Shown here in pieces: positions 1 through 7,846 of a stretch of 12,807 nt of DNA. Below the pieces are notes generated by a model. The model had not been told where the DNA came from. It worked only from the letters and a program-made list of their open reading frames with translations, and ran no database searches. Made by a program: the position numbers and the translations under genes. Source of the stretch: an uncultured Clostridia bacterium (lineage in GTDB: Bacteria > Bacillota > Clostridia > Oscillospirales > Oscillospiraceae). The stretch covers positions 1 to 12,807 of the forward strand of contig CAMWTG010000049.1 of assembly GCA_947177115.1 (NCBI GenBank), written 5' to 3'. How positions within the stretch are numbered: the first letter of the stretch is position 1; each line of letters opens with the position of its first letter.

Positions 1-45
1 AAAAACCGTGGTGCTCATCTGGAAATTTCGTTCACCGAAAATCAT
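1..45 (-). CDS. 5' end of an unidentified divergent gene (partial)
   Basis: An ATG at 45-43 on the minus strand is preceded by a strong AGGGAGGAG ribosome binding site (about 49-57) at good spacing. It opens a frame that stays open to the window edge and reads MIFGERNFQMSTTVF. Fifteen residues are too few to assign a family, and I do not recognise them. The call rests on the Shine-Dalgarno sequence and the start codon only. The gene points away from everything else in the window and is probably unrelated to the central operon. Confidence 0.45.
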   Translation of the reverse strand, partial: MIFGERNFQMSTTVF

Positions 46-80
46 TTGCTCCTCCCTTCAAATATCTGATTGATTTTTCC

Positions 81-110
81 TGATGCATCAAGTATAACTT
101 GTTGTAACAA
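81..110. promoter_or_regulatory. Cluster of short palindromes upstream of the divergent gene
   Basis: Three short dyads sit side by side: TGATGCATCA (81-90), CAAGT-ATA-ACTTG (89-101) and TTGT-A-ACAA (102-110). They lie 36-65 bases upstream of the minus-strand ATG at 45, where an operator would be expected. Minus-strand bases 96-91 read TATACT, a possible -10, but no good -35 is present at the right distance. A GntR-like operator is a guess; the dyads themselves are visible. Confidence 0.25.
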
Positions 111-551
111 AAATCCCGGCCCCTTGCTTCCGGGAAATGGGGGTTTGCAGAGCAGATCGAATTTGAAGAACTCTCCAGCTTCCTCTGCTACGACCTCTGC
201 CGGGGTATGGCGGCGGGAAATATCCCGCGCAGTTGCGAATGCTGTGGGCACTATTTCCTGGCAATGGGGGGCTATGATACCCGCTACTGTATGAGAATCG
301 CGCCGGGAGAGGCAACTAAAGCCTGTCGCCAGGTGGGCGCTCACCGGAAAGAAAAGCAGCGGAATGGAACAGAATTTGTGCGGAAGGAGTACCAGAAGGT
401 CTACAACCGCTTGCGGGGGAGAAAGAACCGGGGGATCATCTCCGTGGATGAATGGAACCGGCAGGTGGCGACAGCGCAGGGGCTGAAGGAGTCTGCTATC
501 AAAGGGGCGATCAGTGACACAGAATTATCACAACGATTTGCAAAGATGTAA
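108..551 (+). pseudogene. 3' remnant of a DUF6076-like zinc-motif protein
   Basis: The frame is open from just after a TAA at 105-107 to the TAA at 549-551. Coding-like sequence extends about 33 codons upstream of the first ATG (207), and that ATG has no ribosome binding site, so this looks like the tail of a longer gene whose 5' part has been lost. Counting from 207, cysteines C10, C13, C28 and C40 form a CxxC...YC...C set followed by G-A-H/F-R, then a basic helical tail with regularly spaced tryptophan and alanine. That pattern is what I associate with the C-terminal zinc-binding region of DUF6076 proteins of Clostridia, which are several hundred residues long. Function is unknown. The break at about 107 marks an old deletion or insertion junction. 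The family name is from memory; the zinc motif is visible. Confidence 0.6.
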
Positions 552-611
552 GTGAGCCTGCAGAAAATGCAGACTTGGTATATGATTTCATACGCTGGCG
601 GCGAATCTATC

Positions 612-640
612 TTGTGTTTTGCTCCCAATAGGTATATACT
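612..640 (+). promoter_or_regulatory. Candidate promoter of the PHP gene
   Basis: TTGTGT (612-617) and TATACT (635-640) are separated by 17 bases, and the start codon lies about 34 bases downstream of the -10. The -35 is weak and the -10 matches 5 of 6 consensus positions. The rest of the 552-673 gap holds only a small CTGCA/TGCAG dyad (559-573) and the ribosome binding site AGGAGGAG before the GTG start. Confidence 0.4.
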
Positions 641-673
641 TTTAAAATCTGTACTGATAAGGAGGAGCATACT

Positions 674-1621
674 GTGTGGTACAAAGGCAACCTGCACACG
701 CATACAACAGATTCTGATGGTCAGCATTCTCCGGAGGAAGTTGTGCGCCGTTATAAGGCCCATGGATATGATTTTCTCGCGATTTCCGATCATCATCTGT
801 ATACCGACTATCATAGCTCATATGGCGACAAGCAATTTCTGATCCTTCCCGCCGTTGAGGCCGCCGCCTCCTATATTGATAACGAGGGCGTTTTCCGCAA
901 GGTCCATCACATGAACGGCATTCTCGGGCCAAAGGCCCTGCAGGATGCCTCTCCCCAGCCGCCCTTCCGCCACGGCGAAAAGGTGGGTCCCTTCCGCTAT
1001 CACGGCAGTTGGAACGGCATCCAGGCAGCGGCGGACATGGCAAAATATCTGAAGGACCACGGTATGATCGTCACCTATAACCACCCCTTATGGTCCCGGG
1101 TGGAAGGGGCAGATTTTCTGGACACGCCCAACGTTGACATCCTGGAGATCCTCAACTATGGAACGGAGCAGGAGAGCGATACCGGCTTTGACACCACCTG
1201 GTGGGATGTGATGCTGCGCTCCGGGCGGCGGATGCTGGCAGATGCCACAGACGATGCCCATGCTGTCAGCTGGGACGCTTTCGGCGGCTTTATCATGGTC
1301 CGAGCGGAGGAGTTGACCCACGAGGCTATCAGCAGCGCCATCCTGGCGGGGGATTACTACTCCTCGGAGGGACCCGAGATCCTGGACTGGGGTGTGGATA
1401 AGAACGGTCTGGTCCGGTTGGTATGCAGCCCCTGCCAGCGGCTGACGTTGGTTTTTGACGGCTATGTGGGTGCAGGACGCACCCGCTTTGCGGAGGATGG
1501 AGAAAGCGTAGAGGAGATCACCGTGCAGCTGAAGGGCGGAGAGCGGTATATACGGGGCGAGTGCCGGGACTACCAAGGCAAACGGGCCTGGACCAATCCA
1601 ATTTATTTAGACGGACGATGA
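674..1621 (+). CDS. PHP-domain metallohydrolase (CehA/McbA-like)
   Basis: A 315-residue predicted cytoplasmic metal-dependent hydrolase. The GTG start is supported by AAGGAGGAG seven bases upstream; no competing ATG precedes the conserved N-terminus. PHP metal-binding motifs appear in order: H8-x-H10 with D15 (NLHTHTTDSDG), D39-H40-H41, E62 in PAVEA, H137 in TYNHP, and D194-A-H196. The fold continues with the SSEGPEI segment (about 230-236) and a beta-rich C-terminal part (about 240-315). PHP proteins of this type are predicted phosphoesterases; the substrate cannot be told from sequence. There is no signal peptide or membrane segment. A terminator follows at once and the next gene has its own promoter, so it is probably transcribed alone. 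Its position beside a cell-wall sugar operon suggests, without proving, a link to phosphorylated sugar or teichoic-type substrates. Confidence 0.85.
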   Translation: MWYKGNLHTHTTDSDGQHSPEEVVRRYKAHGYDFLAISDHHLYTDYHSSYGDKQFLILPAVEAAASYIDNEGVFRKVHHMNGILGPKALQDASPQPPFRHGEKVGPFRYHGSWNGIQAAADMAKYLKDHGMIVTYNHPLWSRVEGADFLDTPNVDILEILNYGTEQESDTGFDTTWWDVMLRSGRRMLADATDDAHAVSWDAFGGFIMVRAEELTHEAISSAILAGDYYSSEGPEILDWGVDKNGLVRLVCSPCQRLTLVFDGYVGAGRTRFAEDGESVEEITVQLKGGERYIRGECRDYQGKRAWTNPIYLDGR

Positions 1622-1624
1622 CTG

Positions 1625-1654
1625 ACCGGGCGGCAAAAGCCGCCCGGTTTCTTT
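1625..1654 (+). terminator. Rho-independent terminator after the PHP gene
   Basis: A perfect 10-bp stem (ACCGGGCGGC / GCCGCCCGGT) with an AAAA loop is followed by TTTCTTTG. It begins four bases after the PHP stop codon and separates that gene from the operon downstream. Confidence 0.9.
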
Positions 1655-1688
1655 GTTTGAAATAAAGTACCACAATTTATCGGAAACA

Positions 1689-1717
1689 TAGACATTTTGT
1701 TTTATGGCTGGTATAAT
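1689..1717 (+). promoter_or_regulatory. Main promoter of the cell-wall sugar operon
   Basis: TAGACA (1689-1694), a 17-base spacer and TATAAT (1712-1717) with an extended -10 TG one base upstream (1709-1710). This is the best sigma-A promoter in the window. Transcription would start near 1724, leaving a leader of about 65 bases before the regulator gene at 1788. Confidence 0.8.
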
Positions 1718-1727
1718 GACCACATTG

Positions 1728-1742
1728 TTTGGTAAATACAAA
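1728..1742. promoter_or_regulatory. Possible operator at the operon transcription start
   Basis: TTTG-GTAAATA-CAAA is an imperfect dyad just downstream of the predicted start point, flanked by CAT and ATG in mirrored positions. A repressor bound here would block initiation. The RpiR-family regulator encoded next is the natural candidate. The arms are short and this may be chance. Confidence 0.25.
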
Positions 1743-1787
1743 GATGAATTTGTTAAAAAAGTATAGTGCAGTTGAGGAGGCGCCGGG

Positions 1788-2654
1788 ATGAACAGCGTCA
1801 TTGTAAGATTCAAAGAACACATGGCCTCTGCCAGCAATACGGAACGGGGGATCATCAACTATGTGCTGGAAAATCCGGAAGAAGCCGTCCAGATGAGTAT
1901 TCATGAGTTGGCCAAATGCTCCTTCGTCTCCGCTTCCGCTGTCACGCGCCTGTGCAAAAAAACCGGATTCCAGAATTATAAAGATTACCAGCGAAACCTC
2001 TCCTGTGAGTTGGCGCTGAAAAAGGCGGACATCTCCCAGCGTCCCGGCGAATTTAAAATACGTCCCGGGGACAACCTGGAGACTCTGGTCAGCAACAGCT
2101 TCCAACAGACTATTTCCTCCCTGGACGATACCCACAACCTGTTGGATATACGGACGCTGCAGCACTGCGTGGATCTGCTGGTGAAAGCGGAGAGCGTTAC
2201 CTTTTTCGGCGTGGGCGCTTCGCTGCTGGTAGCTAAAGACGCATATCTGAAATTCATCCGGCTGAAAAAACGGTGCCAGGTCTATGAGGACCAGGATACG
2301 CAGATGGTACTGGCCAAAAACATGAGCCGGGAAGAATTAGCGGTGCTCATCAGCTACTCCGGCCGGACTGAGGCTATCGTGGAGATCGCCGGGATCCTGC
2401 AGGAAAACGCGGTGCCCATGATCGCCATCACCGGTTTTGCAGAATCCCCTCTGCGCCGGCGGAGCACATACAATCTGTATGTCAGTGCGGCGGAGCTGGC
2501 TGTTACCGGAGGGAAACTGGCCTCCCGGATCTCCCAGCTGGCGGTCATCGATGCGCTCTATATCGCCTATTTTCAGCGGACCTACGACAAGAGCGCCGAT
2601 GCGCTGCAAAATACGCATCTTACCAAGAAGGGAGAGGAAGAATGGAGCGAGTAG
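1788..2654 (+). CDS. murR: RpiR/MurR-family transcriptional regulator
   Basis: 288 residues. The N-terminal part (about 1-75) is the RpiR helix-turn-helix domain, with the recognition region IHELAKCSFVSASAVTRLCKKTGF at about 38-61. The C-terminal part (about 125-265) is a sugar-isomerase (SIS) domain carrying the ISYSGRTEAIVE phosphosugar-binding loop (188-199). Its ATG follows GAGGAGG with good spacing. The family senses phosphosugars; E. coli MurR, a relative placed next to murQ, responds to MurNAc-6-phosphate. Because murQ overlaps its 3' end and the other pathway genes follow, I infer the same ligand here. It probably represses its own promoter. The murR symbol is assigned from context; the family assignment is firm. 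Confidence 0.85.
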   Translation: MNSVIVRFKEHMASASNTERGIINYVLENPEEAVQMSIHELAKCSFVSASAVTRLCKKTGFQNYKDYQRNLSCELALKKADISQRPGEFKIRPGDNLETLVSNSFQQTISSLDDTHNLLDIRTLQHCVDLLVKAESVTFFGVGASLLVAKDAYLKFIRLKKRCQVYEDQDTQMVLAKNMSREELAVLISYSGRTEAIVEIAGILQENAVPMIAITGFAESPLRRRSTYNLYVSAAELAVTGGKLASRISQLAVIDALYIAYFQRTYDKSADALQNTHLTKKGEEEWSE

Positions 2655-3565
2655 AACTGGCCGGATTGGGAACGGAAATGCGTAATCCCTCTACGATGGA
2701 TCTGGACAAGATGACGCCGGTGGAAATCATCTCCGCCATGAACCGGGAGGACGGCAAGGTGGTAGAGGCCGTAAAAGAGATCCTGCCCCAGGTGGCGGAG
2801 ATCATCACCTGGACTACCGACAGTCTTCGCCGGGGGGGCAGGGTGATCTACATCGGCGCGGGTACCAGCGGAAGGCTGGGTGTCTTGGACGCCGTGGAGT
2901 GCCCTCCCACTTTTGGGGTGACGGACCAGGAGGTCATCGGTCTCATGGCCGGCGGGGAGAGGGCCTTTGTGAAGGCGGTGGAGGGCGCGGAGGACGATGA
3001 AGCGCAGGGCGGCAGGGACCTGGAGAAGGTAGGGCTGACCAGCCGGGACACGGTCATCGGACTGACTGCCAGCGGCCGGACGCCCTACGTCATTGGCGCG
3101 CTGCGAAGGGCGCGCGCGGAGGGCTGCCGCACGGCGGCGATCTCCTGCAACTGCGGCGCGGCGGTCTCCGCCCTGGCCGATACTGCCGTGGAAGTGAATA
3201 CAGGCCCGGAAGTGCTCTCCGGTTCCACCCGGTTAAAAGCCGGTACCGCGGAAAAAATGATCCTGAATATGATCTCCACCGCCAGCATGGTGGGCATGGG
3301 GAAGGTCTACCAGAATCTGATGGTAGATGTCCGGCAGACCAATCAGAAGCTGGTCTGCCGTGCGCAGGATATCGTTATGCAGGCCGTTGACTGCACGCGG
3401 GATGAGGCCAGCCAGGCGCTCCGGGAAACGGGCGGCGAAGCGAAGACGGCGGTCGTCAAGCTGCTGCTGGATATAGACGCCGCGTCCGCTCAGGCGCTGC
3501 TGGACCGCGCGGGTGGCCGCGTCCGGCAGGTATTGGATGCCTATCACAGGGAAAAAGAAGCGTAA
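2642..3565 (+). CDS. murQ: N-acetylmuramic acid 6-phosphate etherase
   Basis: 307 residues, the usual length. MurQ cleaves the lactyl ether of MurNAc-6-phosphate to give GlcNAc-6-phosphate and D-lactate in the cytoplasm. Visible signatures are IGAGTSGRLGVLDAVECPPTFG (71-92, holding the catalytic glutamate E86, which aligns with E83 of the E. coli enzyme), the acidic VEGAED stretch (113-118) with the second catalytic glutamate, the GLTASGRTPYV SIS loop, and AGTAEKMILNMIS followed by GKVYQNLMVDV. The ATG overlaps the regulator's 3' end by 13 bases, so the two are translationally coupled. The N-terminus differs from E. coli but TPVEIISAMNREDGKV matches the family from residue 25. Finding it confirms that the operon handles muramic acid. 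Confidence 0.95.
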   Translation: MERVELAGLGTEMRNPSTMDLDKMTPVEIISAMNREDGKVVEAVKEILPQVAEIITWTTDSLRRGGRVIYIGAGTSGRLGVLDAVECPPTFGVTDQEVIGLMAGGERAFVKAVEGAEDDEAQGGRDLEKVGLTSRDTVIGLTASGRTPYVIGALRRARAEGCRTAAISCNCGAAVSALADTAVEVNTGPEVLSGSTRLKAGTAEKMILNMISTASMVGMGKVYQNLMVDVRQTNQKLVCRAQDIVMQAVDCTRDEASQALRETGGEAKTAVVKLLLDIDAASAQALLDRAGGRVRQVLDAYHREKEA

Positions 3566-3574
3566 GCTTTTTTT
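3553..3574 (+). terminator. Weak hairpin with U-rich arm over the murQ stop codon
   Basis: AAAAGAAGC (3553-3561), a GUAA loop of the GNRA type that contains the first bases of the stop context, and GCTTTTTTT (3566-3574) form a nine-pair stem with one G-U pair. The U run is mostly inside the stem, so termination should be partial. It sits between murQ and the binding-protein gene and could lower or separate their expression. Confidence 0.4.
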
Positions 3575-3615
3575 AAGAACCACCGATCAAAGCAACACGA
3601 AAAGGAGGAACAATC

Positions 3616-4896
3616 ATGAAAAAGCGATTGACAGCAATGATCCTGGGTATGGTAATGGTTTTTGGGCTCCTGGCAGGCTGCGGCGGCAAGACCGGGGACC
3701 CGTCCGCGGCCGATCCTGCCGGTCCGTCCGGCGCCTCCGGCGGACAGACGATCCGGGTGTGGATCCCGCCCTATGCCAAATCTGATGCGGAACTGACAGA
3801 CCAGATGTTCTGGGACCAGCAATTTGATGCTTTCGAGGCGGAGAACAACTGCACCGTTGAGGTGGTCATTCTCCCCTGGGACGGCTATATACAGAAGGTC
3901 ACCACGGGTCTGATCTCCGAACAGGGCCCCGATGTTGTGTACATTGACACACCCTATGATCTGGTGGAATCCGGGTCGTTTGAGCCCCTGGACAGCTATT
4001 TCACCGCGGAGGAGACAGAAAACTATCTGTACTGGGATCTGGGACAGATCCTGGGCAAACAGTATATCGCGCCCATGCTGGTGGGCAATGCCAGCGTGAT
4101 GTACTGCAACATGGATATTCTCAACCAGGCCGGTTTTGACCGTCCGCCGGAAACCTGGGATGAGCTGGTAGAATACTGCCTCGCCATCAAGGAGAAGGTC
4201 CCCGGTGTGGATCCCTTCCTCCAGAACTGGGGTGGTACCGGCAAGGGCGTACTGATGGTCAGTTTCCTCCCCTATTACTGGCAGACCGGCGAGAGTTTCC
4301 TGGACGATGCGGGCAGCCCTGCCATCAACAACGCTGGTGGACTGGCAACGCTGGAGTTCCTCAAGAGCCTCCAGGATAAGGGGATATTCGATGAGACGAT
4401 CACGGCTGTGGACAACCCCAAGGACCGCTTCTATGAGGGTACCCTGGCCATGTATGTGGGCGATACCGGCAGCGCCAGTAAAACGACCGAGGCCGGTATC
4501 AACTGGGAAGTCGTTCCCGCGCTGAAGGGGCCCACCGGCATCCAGGCCACCTGGATCGCGGCGGATTCCCTGGCTGTTGCCTCCAACAGCAAAAATAAGG
4601 ATCTGGCAGTCAAGGCTCTGAAATACATGCTCAGCGCGCCCGTCATGGACGCTTTCCACGAGCAGATGTACGCTATGTGCCCCATTACCAAGGACGCCAA
4701 GTTCTATGACGATGAGCGCTTCCAGTCCATGTATATGGATCAGGCGGACATTTTCCACAACTGGCCCTCTTACGCAAACTCCGATGCGTTCTATGATTAT
4801 CTGCTCAAGAACATCCAGTCCATGTATATGGGCGATCTGACGCCCCAGCAGGTGTTGGATGATACCATGAAACAGTATGAGGACTTTGTAAGCTGA
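3616..4896 (+). CDS. Sugar ABC transporter solute-binding lipoprotein (family 1)
   Basis: 426 residues. Residues 1-22 are a lipoprotein signal: KKR, a hydrophobic stretch and the lipobox LAGC with lipid-carrying C22. A Gly/Ser/Pro/Ala-rich linker follows (about 23-47), then a two-lobed family 1 extracellular binding fold with typical features such as QGPDVVYIDTPYDL, FYEGTLAMYVGDTG and the C-terminal LAVKALKYMLSAPV segment. The protein is anchored outside the membrane and hands its ligand to the two permeases that follow. It starts behind AAAGGAGGAAC at good spacing. Family 1 proteins mostly bind mono- to oligosaccharides; the specific ligand is not readable. The neighbours argue for GlcNAc-anhydroMurNAc, anhydroMurNAc or MurNAc. 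It resembles no single characterised protein that I can name. Confidence 0.9.
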   Translation: MKKRLTAMILGMVMVFGLLAGCGGKTGDPSAADPAGPSGASGGQTIRVWIPPYAKSDAELTDQMFWDQQFDAFEAENNCTVEVVILPWDGYIQKVTTGLISEQGPDVVYIDTPYDLVESGSFEPLDSYFTAEETENYLYWDLGQILGKQYIAPMLVGNASVMYCNMDILNQAGFDRPPETWDELVEYCLAIKEKVPGVDPFLQNWGGTGKGVLMVSFLPYYWQTGESFLDDAGSPAINNAGGLATLEFLKSLQDKGIFDETITAVDNPKDRFYEGTLAMYVGDTGSASKTTEAGINWEVVPALKGPTGIQATWIAADSLAVASNSKNKDLAVKALKYMLSAPVMDAFHEQMYAMCPITKDAKFYDDERFQSMYMDQADIFHNWPSYANSDAFYDYLLKNIQSMYMGDLTPQQVLDDTMKQYEDFVS

Positions 4897-4900
4897 TTTG

Positions 4901-4918
4901 TGCCGCTCCAGCGCGGCA
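4901..4918 (+). ncRNA. Intercistronic stem-loop after the binding-protein gene
   Basis: TGCCGC (4901-4906) and GCGGCA (4913-4918) form a six-pair GC stem with a six-base loop and no U run. Such stems after binding-protein genes commonly protect the upstream message from 3' decay and give more binding protein than permease. It is a cis-acting RNA structure, not a separate transcript; that role is inferred from its position. Confidence 0.4.
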
Positions 4919-4937
4919 GGAAGGGGAGCGAAAATAG

Positions 4938-5840
4938 ATGAATGAAGGGAAACGTCCGTTTTTGACCCGGAACCGGCGGCAGGCGCTCTATGGCGTGGCG
5001 TATATCCTGCCCGCCTGCGCAGTCATCACCGTATTTTGTATTGTTACGATCTTTATGACGGTCTACTATAGCCTTACAGAATATAACATGCTGACGCCTG
5101 CACAGTTCGTGGGGTTGAAAAACTACATGAAGATATTCCAGGATAAAACTTTCCGGGCCGCGCTGGAGAACACGGTCAAGTATGTGATTGTCACGGTCCC
5201 CGCACAGGTATGTATCTCGCTGGGACTGGCAGCCTTCCTTGCAGAAAAAATGCAGAACCGGACGGGCGGCTTTGCAAGAAGCGTTATGTTCGTCCCCTAT
5301 ATCATCTCTGGTATTGCGGCTACCGCCGTATGGTCCATCATATTCAAGCCTGACGGCGTAATCAATACCCTGCTGGGCCAGTTTGATATCAAGGGCCCCA
5401 ACTGGCTGGGCAGCGGGAACCTGGCTTTCCTGTGCGTCTGCATTGTGGCGGTATGGAAAAACGTTGGCTATTTTCTGGTGATCTACTATGCCGGAGTCCA
5501 GGGCGTCTCCAAGGAGCAGCATGAGGCGGCCACCTGCGACGGCGCATCGCCCATGCAGCGGTTCTGGTATATTACGGTCCCCAGCGTCAAGCCGATCACC
5601 TACATGGTTATCACGCTCAGCGTTATCCAGTCCTTCCAGATCTTCGATGTGGTCTATCAGCTGACCCATGGCGGCCCGGGTACCTCCACGCTGACCCTGG
5701 CCTACATCATCTACCAGGCGGCATTCAAGGATTGGAAGATGGGGTATGCCAGCGCGCTGGCTGTGATGCTGCTGGCTTTCGTCCTGCTCGTCAACCTGAT
5801 ACAGGACCTGTTTTTTAAGGAGAAGGAGGGAAAGCGATGA
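4938..5840 (+). CDS. CUT1-type sugar ABC permease (MalF-like)
   Basis: 300 residues with six predicted membrane segments: about 16-42, 75-100, 111-135, 155-180, 212-235 and 265-290. The EAA loop that docks on the ATPase reads EAATCDGASPMQRFWYITVPSVKP, before the fifth segment. A basic N-terminus (KRPFLTRNRRQ) lies in the cytoplasm. It pairs with the next permease as the translocation channel. AAGGGGAG precedes the ATG. Its stop overlaps the next start in ATGA, so the two subunits are translationally coupled. No ATPase gene is present in this cassette. Confidence 0.9.
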   Translation: MNEGKRPFLTRNRRQALYGVAYILPACAVITVFCIVTIFMTVYYSLTEYNMLTPAQFVGLKNYMKIFQDKTFRAALENTVKYVIVTVPAQVCISLGLAAFLAEKMQNRTGGFARSVMFVPYIISGIAATAVWSIIFKPDGVINTLLGQFDIKGPNWLGSGNLAFLCVCIVAVWKNVGYFLVIYYAGVQGVSKEQHEAATCDGASPMQRFWYITVPSVKPITYMVITLSVIQSFQIFDVVYQLTHGGPGTSTLTLAYIIYQAAFKDWKMGYASALAVMLLAFVLLVNLIQDLFFKEKEGKR

Positions 5841-6661
5841 AGAGGACCCGGCAAAAGCGTTCTCCGGTCACGATCCTGGGCATGGTCTTTGTGGCGGTAT
5901 TCGTGCTGCTGTGTGCGCTGCCGCTGATATACATGGTCCTGATGAGCCTGACCCAGTCGGAATCCCCTTACTTCCGGCTGCGGGACATCAGCCTTGATTT
6001 TGCCAACTACAAGACGATCCTGATCCGCAACAATTATACCCAGGCGATCGTCAACAGCTCTATCGTGGCGGTTCTGGCGTGCCTGTGGACCTGCTTCGTG
6101 TCTGCGCTGGCGGGATATGGCTTTGAGAAAAAGCCGATCCCCCATAAGGAACTGGTCTATAAGATCATGCTGGCCACCATGATGATCCCCAGCCAGGTAA
6201 CGCTGGTCCCCCTGTTTCTGATCATCCGGGAAATGAATTGGCTGAACACCTATTCGGCCCTGGTGATCCCGATGGCGGGCGCTTTTGGCGTGATGATGAT
6301 GCGCTCGTTCATGAAGAGCGTGCCGGATGTGCTGATCGAGGCGGCACAGATTGATGGATGCTCGGAGTTCTTCATTTTCTTCAAGGTGGTGCTGCCCCTG
6401 GTGAAGCCGGCGACAGTCTCTCTGACGATCTTCACCTTTGTCTCCACCTGGAATTCCTTCATCTGGCCCCTGGTCACCACCACGGACCGCACCCGGTACA
6501 CGCTGCCTGTGGCGCTGTCCCTGCTGGCGACCAATTTCGAGAAAAACTACGGACTCATTATGGCCGGAGCCACCATAACCTTCCTGGTCCCCTTCATTCT
6601 CTACTGCATCCTGCAAAAGCAGTTCGTGGCAGGCATCGCCCTGGGGAGCGTAAAGGAATGA
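5837..6661 (+). CDS. CUT1-type sugar ABC permease (MalG-like)
   Basis: 274 residues, six predicted membrane segments, the first at about 9-37. The EAA loop reads EAAQIDGCSEFFIFFKVVLPLVKP and is followed by the fifth segment, as in MalG-type subunits. It begins at the ATG of the ATGA overlap with the upstream permease and ends in another ATGA overlap with anmK, so expression of transporter and kinase is linked. The C-terminal FVAGIALGSVKE is the usual ending of this family (G-x-x-x-GAVKG type). Substrate is not determined by sequence. Confidence 0.9.
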   Translation: MKRTRQKRSPVTILGMVFVAVFVLLCALPLIYMVLMSLTQSESPYFRLRDISLDFANYKTILIRNNYTQAIVNSSIVAVLACLWTCFVSALAGYGFEKKPIPHKELVYKIMLATMMIPSQVTLVPLFLIIREMNWLNTYSALVIPMAGAFGVMMMRSFMKSVPDVLIEAAQIDGCSEFFIFFKVVLPLVKPATVSLTIFTFVSTWNSFIWPLVTTTDRTRYTLPVALSLLATNFEKNYGLIMAGATITFLVPFILYCILQKQFVAGIALGSVKE

Positions 6662-7839
6662 TGCTGGCAGAACTGATGAAAAAGCGCTCCAAGCTGGTCA
6701 TCGGACTGATGGGCGGGACCTCCGCCGATGGTGTGGACGCCGTCCTCGTCCGCATTGACGGCTGGGGCGAGGAGACGCGGATGGAGCAGCTGGCCTATGT
6801 CAGCATTCCCTTTGAGAGCGAGGTACGCCGGAGGATCCTGGATATTGCCCGGGGGGACTTTGGCGGCAGCCGGGAGTTGGGGCGGATGAACATGCTGCTG
6901 GGAGAACTGTACCTGGATGCTTGCCTTCGGCTGTGCCGCCGGGCGGGAGTGGAGCCCGGTCAGATCGATCTCATCGGCAGCCATGGCCAAACGGTCTACC
7001 ACCAGCCGGTGAAAGAGCCTTACCTGGGGCGGGAGATATCCGCTACCTATCAGATCGGCGATGTGTCCATACTCTGTGAAAAGATCGGCGCGCCGGTGGT
7101 GTCGGACTTCCGGGTCCGGGATATGGCGGCGGGAGGCCAGGGCGCGCCCCTGGTGCCCTACACAGAATATCTGCTATACCGGAAAGAGGGGAGCGATATC
7201 GCGCTGCAAAACATCGGCGGCATGGGCAATATTACTTTCCTGCCCAGAGGCGGCGCGCTGGATGAACTGATCGCTTTCGACACAGGTCCCGGCAACGTAC
7301 TGATCGATGCGGTGGTGGAGCGGCTCTCCAAGGGGAAACTGCGGTATGACGAGGGCGGCGTCCTGGCGGCGGCCTGCCCAGTCAGCGAAGAGCTGCTGGA
7401 CCGCCTGCTGGAAGATCCCTACCTCCGGCAAATGCCGCCCAAGACTACGGGGCGGGAAAAATATGACCAGGCATTCCTGCAAGAGATGTACCGGACGGCG
7501 GATGCGCTATCGCTTTCGGACGGGGAGGTCCTGTCAACGGCGACCTGTTATACGGCCCGGACCATTGCCCTCGCCGTGCGGCGCCATCTGCCCCGCCTGC
7601 CGGAACTTTTGATCGTGGGCGGCGGCGGGAGCTACAACCTTACGCTGCTGAATTTCCTGCGGGAGTCCCTGCCGGAGGTCAAGGTGGTGACCAACGAGGA
7701 TCTGGGCCGGGACGGAGACGCCAAGGAAGCGGCGGCCTTCGCCCTCCTGGCGAACGAGGCCATCCACGGCGTTTGCAGCAATGCGCCTGCCGCCACGGGA
7801 GCATCTCACCCTGTGGTGATGGGTAAGATCAGTCAATAA
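6658..7839 (+). CDS. anmK: Anhydro-N-acetylmuramic acid kinase
   Basis: 393 residues from the first ATG of a tandem ATGATG. The frame is open further upstream but only inside the permease gene; 6661 and 6676 are alternative starts. AnmK uses ATP to open the 1,6-anhydro ring and phosphorylate anhydroMurNAc to MurNAc-6-phosphate, the MurQ substrate. Family blocks in order: GLMGGTSADGVDAVLV near the N-terminus, ShGQTVYHQP, VSDFRVRDMAAGGQGAPLVPYTEY (containing the catalytic aspartate region), NIGGMGNITFLP, FDTGPGNVLIDA, LIVGGGGSYN and DGDAKEAAAFALLANE. Most relatives have GxMSGTS at the first block; here the serine is glycine. The enzyme acts only on the anhydro sugar made by lytic transglycosylases, which points to the transporter's cargo. 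It has no signal peptide. Confidence 0.95.
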   Translation: MMLAELMKKRSKLVIGLMGGTSADGVDAVLVRIDGWGEETRMEQLAYVSIPFESEVRRRILDIARGDFGGSRELGRMNMLLGELYLDACLRLCRRAGVEPGQIDLIGSHGQTVYHQPVKEPYLGREISATYQIGDVSILCEKIGAPVVSDFRVRDMAAGGQGAPLVPYTEYLLYRKEGSDIALQNIGGMGNITFLPRGGALDELIAFDTGPGNVLIDAVVERLSKGKLRYDEGGVLAAACPVSEELLDRLLEDPYLRQMPPKTTGREKYDQAFLQEMYRTADALSLSDGEVLSTATCYTARTIALAVRRHLPRLPELLIVGGGGSYNLTLLNFLRESLPEVKVVTNEDLGRDGDAKEAAAFALLANEAIHGVCSNAPAATGASHPVVMGKISQ

Positions 7840-7846
7840 GTCGATG

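Noticed and set aside
3544..4758. A 404-codon minus-strand frame opposite the binding-protein gene.
   Set aside because: Composition shadow of a recognised gene; no start signal and no motif.
6358..6657. Upstream extension of the AnmK frame by 100 codons.
   Set aside because: It lies inside the permease gene, in another frame, and AnmK family similarity begins only after 6658.
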